A DNA stretch of 7,418 nt, from positions 1-7,418 of the forward strand of contig JBBIIE010000180.1 of assembly GCA_037446605.1 (NCBI GenBank), written 5' to 3'. This DNA comes from JANXAZ01 sp037446605 (GTDB taxonomy: Bacteria; Pseudomonadota; Alphaproteobacteria; Geminicoccales; Geminicoccaceae). Positions within the stretch are counted from its first letter, which is position 1; every line of letters starts with the position of its first letter. The translations under genes were made by a program, and so were the position numbers. The notes under the pieces were generated by a model that did not search any database, was not told the origin of the DNA, and saw only the letters and a program-made list of their open reading frames with translations. Shown in pieces: positions 6,094-7,418 of this stretch.

Positions 6094-7263
6094 TCAGCTC
6101 GTTTCCGTCGAAGCGAGGGTCCGCCCCGCTGGCTGCGGGTCGGTGGAGCCGGTATCCGGGCCACCGGAGGCCGGGGCTCCGATGATCTCCAGAAGTCGGG
6201 GGAACATCCAGACCGTCGCTCGGCGCTTGGCGCCGCGTCGCAGGATCTTGAGCAGGCCGCGCTCCTCGAGTTTGCGGAGGCGAGCGCCCGCGCCGCGCGG
6301 CAGGTCGGCGGCGCGCTCGAAGCCGGGTGTGGTGAAGACCGGATCCACGAACAGCGCGTCGAGCACCCGGATCGTGTACCGCGACCGTAAGGTGTCGGCG
6401 ACGGCGGCCTTCATCTCCTCGTACAGCCGCAGGATGTCCCGCGACCGGCTCGCGTCGCGCTCCGCCTGGGCCTCGACTGCCGACAGGAAGAAGCGGACCC
6501 AACCTTGCCAATCGCCGTGCGTCGAGAGACGTTGCAGTTTCAAGTAATATTCGTCTCGACGTTGCTCCAGGAAGTCGCTGATGAAAAGAGACGGGGTCGT
6601 GAGAACCTGCCGGGCGTAAAGGAAGAGAGGCACGAGCATCCGCCCGATCCGTCCGTTCCCGTCGAAGAATGGATGGATCAGCTCGAATTGCGCATGGATG
6701 ACCGCGATCTGGATGAGTGGATCTGCGCCGTCAATATGAAAATACTCCTCCAGATTGCGCGGTAAACGGGGAAGATCGGCCGCCGCCGGGGGGAGATATG
6801 TTGCCCTCGAAGCAGACGAACCCGGTGGTCCGATGTGGACCTGTCGGTCGCGAAACGCTCCTGGTCGGCGATCGTGGCCGCGGACCTCCTGGAGGAGGAT
6901 CGCGTGGGCCCGTTTGATCAGGTCGAGCGACAGGGGGCGATCGGCGAGCTCGGCGACGGCGGCGGTGAGAGCCTTGCGATAGCTCGGAACCTCGCGGATG
7001 TCCGAGCGCCGTTCCAACGGCGTCACCTCGGGATCGGCGGTGAAGCCGAACGGGTCCTCCACGCTCGCCTGCGTCCCCTCGATCCGTGAGGAGAGGACGG
7101 CCTCCCGGGCGCGCAGCGGCGCGAGCAGGATCTCGGGATTGACGAGCGCCTGCACCATCCCGTCGTAGCGCGCGACGGCCCGGTTCGCCCGGCCGAGGAG
7201 CGGCAAGAGCGGGCCCGGGTCGATGTCCGTCCGGGGCAGCGGGGCCGGTCGGAACGGCCTCAT
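6094..7263 (-). CDS. Fic-family protein, SoFic-like: Fic_N, Fic domain and C-terminal winged helix; predicted protein AMPylator
   Basis: Fic enzymes usually transfer AMP from ATP to a hydroxyl side chain of a target protein. The catalytic motif HPFFDGNGRIGR is complete at residues 197-208: His197 is the general base, Asp201 the likely Mg ligand, and Arg205 and Arg208 the phosphate-binding arginines. Near the N-terminus, SSRIEG at residues 58-63 fits the class II inhibitory motif (S/T)xxxE(G/N), with Glu62 predicted to block ATP by pairing with Arg208. The flap that docks targets is around residues 135-158 (GAFR, VHIG). Residues about 295-362 look like a winged helix-turn-helix. The architecture and length resemble Shewanella SoFic (class II). 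The last ~28 residues are a low-complexity Gly/Ser/Thr/Pro tail. The ATG overlaps the ruvA stop (ATGA), with AAGGAG eight bases upstream. Parts of the gene drop to about 50% G+C, unlike its neighbours, which suggests transfer. The target is unknown; RuvAB or another DNA-handling protein is only a guess from position. Confidence 0.92.
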   Translation of the reverse strand: MRPFRPAPLPRTDIDPGPLLPLLGRANRAVARYDGMVQALVNPEILLAPLRAREAVLSSRIEGTQASVEDPFGFTADPEVTPLERRSDIREVPSYRKALTAAVAELADRPLSLDLIKRAHAILLQEVRGHDRRPGAFRDRQVHIGPPGSSASRATYLPPAAADLPRLPRNLEEYFHIDGADPLIQIAVIHAQFELIHPFFDGNGRIGRMLVPLFLYARQVLTTPSLFISDFLEQRRDEYYLKLQRLSTHGDWQGWVRFFLSAVEAQAERDASRSRDILRLYEEMKAAVADTLRSRYTIRVLDALFVDPVFTTPGFERAADLPRGAGARLRKLEERGLLKILRRGAKRRATVWMFPRLLEIIGAPASGGPDTGSTDPQPAGRTLASTETS

Positions 7264-7418
7264 CCGGCCAGCTCCTTGAGGCCCTCGCGGACCAGGGCCT
7301 CGAGCGGGGCGCGCTCGCCCAGGCGGGCGCGGGCGCGGCCGAGCGCGCCGACCGCCTCGGCGCGGGCGAAGCCGAGCCGGAGCAGTGCGGCGAGCGCATC
7401 GTCGGCCGGCTCGGCCAC
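7260..7418 (-). CDS. ruvA: Holliday junction DNA helicase subunit RuvA, C-terminal part (5' end outside window)
   Basis: Only the last 52 codons are present; the gene runs off the right edge. RuvA forms the tetramer that holds a four-way DNA junction flat while RuvB rings pump DNA through it. The visible part is the small mobile domain III, the part of RuvA that contacts RuvB and tunes its ATPase. After a short acidic linker (AEPADDA) comes the helical segment LLRLGFARAEAVGAL, then an arginine-rich helix and the ending LVREGLKEL-AG, which match the usual shape of RuvA C-termini. The TGA stop shares four bases (ATGA) with the start of the next gene, a Fic-family gene, where ruvB would normally be expected. 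The last codons also contain AAGGAG, the ribosome binding site for that next gene. Identification rests on this short domain plus the ruvB gene downstream, and I consider it secure. Confidence 0.86.
   Translation of the reverse strand: MAEPADDALAALLRLGFARAEAVGALGRARARLGERAPLEALVREGLKELAG
7272..7277 (-). promoter_or_regulatory. Ribosome binding site of the Fic gene, inside ruvA
   Basis: AAGGAG on the minus strand lies eight bases before the Fic ATG, a near-perfect Shine-Dalgarno at good spacing. It is formed by the Lys-Glu codons near the RuvA C-terminus. With the ATGA stop/start overlap it fixes the Fic start and implies translational coupling to ruvA. Confidence 0.75.

Noticed and set aside
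5979..6164. N-terminal extension of RuvB by up to 62 residues
   Set aside because: The added residues overlap the Fic gene and the palindrome-bearing spacer and do not resemble any RuvB. The GTG at 5978 gives the normal RuvB length and N-terminus.
6094..7263. Fic gene as the toxin of a Fic-antitoxin pair
   Set aside because: No small antitoxin-like frame is found beside it. The inhibitory SxxxEG motif lies within the same protein, which is the class II, self-inhibited arrangement.
1..7418. tRNA, rRNA, CRISPR array, insertion sequence or phage genes
   Set aside because: I saw no direct-repeat array, no transposase motif, no terminal inverted repeats around the Fic gene and no tRNA-like cloverleaf in the few non-coding gaps.

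Overview
This is a very GC-rich window (clearly above 70% G+C over most of its length). Every supportable gene lies on the minus strand. Read in the direction of transcription, from high to low coordinate, the order is ruvA (3' end) - fic - ruvB - ybgC - tolQ - tolR - tolA - tolB - pal - ybgF/cpoB (5' end). The ruvCAB block followed directly by the complete ybgC-tolQRAB-pal-ybgF cluster is a layout typical of Alphaproteobacteria. With the composition, it suggests a Rhodospirillales-like or related high-GC alphaproteobacterium, probably one without a close well-studied relative. The genus cannot be told from the window.

Right part (about 4944-7418): the last 52 codons of ruvA are followed, through a 4-base stop/start overlap, by a 389-codon Fic-domain gene, and then by a 115-base spacer and ruvB. 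RuvA and RuvB normally form one branch-migration motor at Holliday junctions and are usually adjacent. Here a predicted autoinhibited AMP transferase with a C-terminal winged helix sits between them, translationally coupled to ruvA. The middle of the Fic gene is much poorer in GC than its surroundings, which suggests recent acquisition. The spacer before ruvB holds a perfect TTGACA box and a near-perfect 23-base palindrome, so ruvB and the genes below it may have their own regulated promoter.

Centre and left part (1-4947): ybgC overlaps ruvB by 4 bases and is followed by a 159-base gap, then the Tol-Pal envelope system. TolQ and TolR form the inner-membrane proton-driven motor. TolA spans the periplasm, here with a proline-rich rather than helical central domain. 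TolB is the periplasmic beta-propeller adaptor, and Pal is the outer-membrane lipoprotein that grips peptidoglycan. YbgF/CpoB, cut by the window edge, links the complex to peptidoglycan synthesis. These genes are tightly packed (tolQ-tolR 3 bases apart, tolA-tolB overlapping by 4, pal-ybgF 10 apart), consistent with one operon for outer-membrane constriction at division.

Apart from the Fic insertion and its junctions, the window is ordinary housekeeping DNA. The long plus-strand open frames are composition artefacts.
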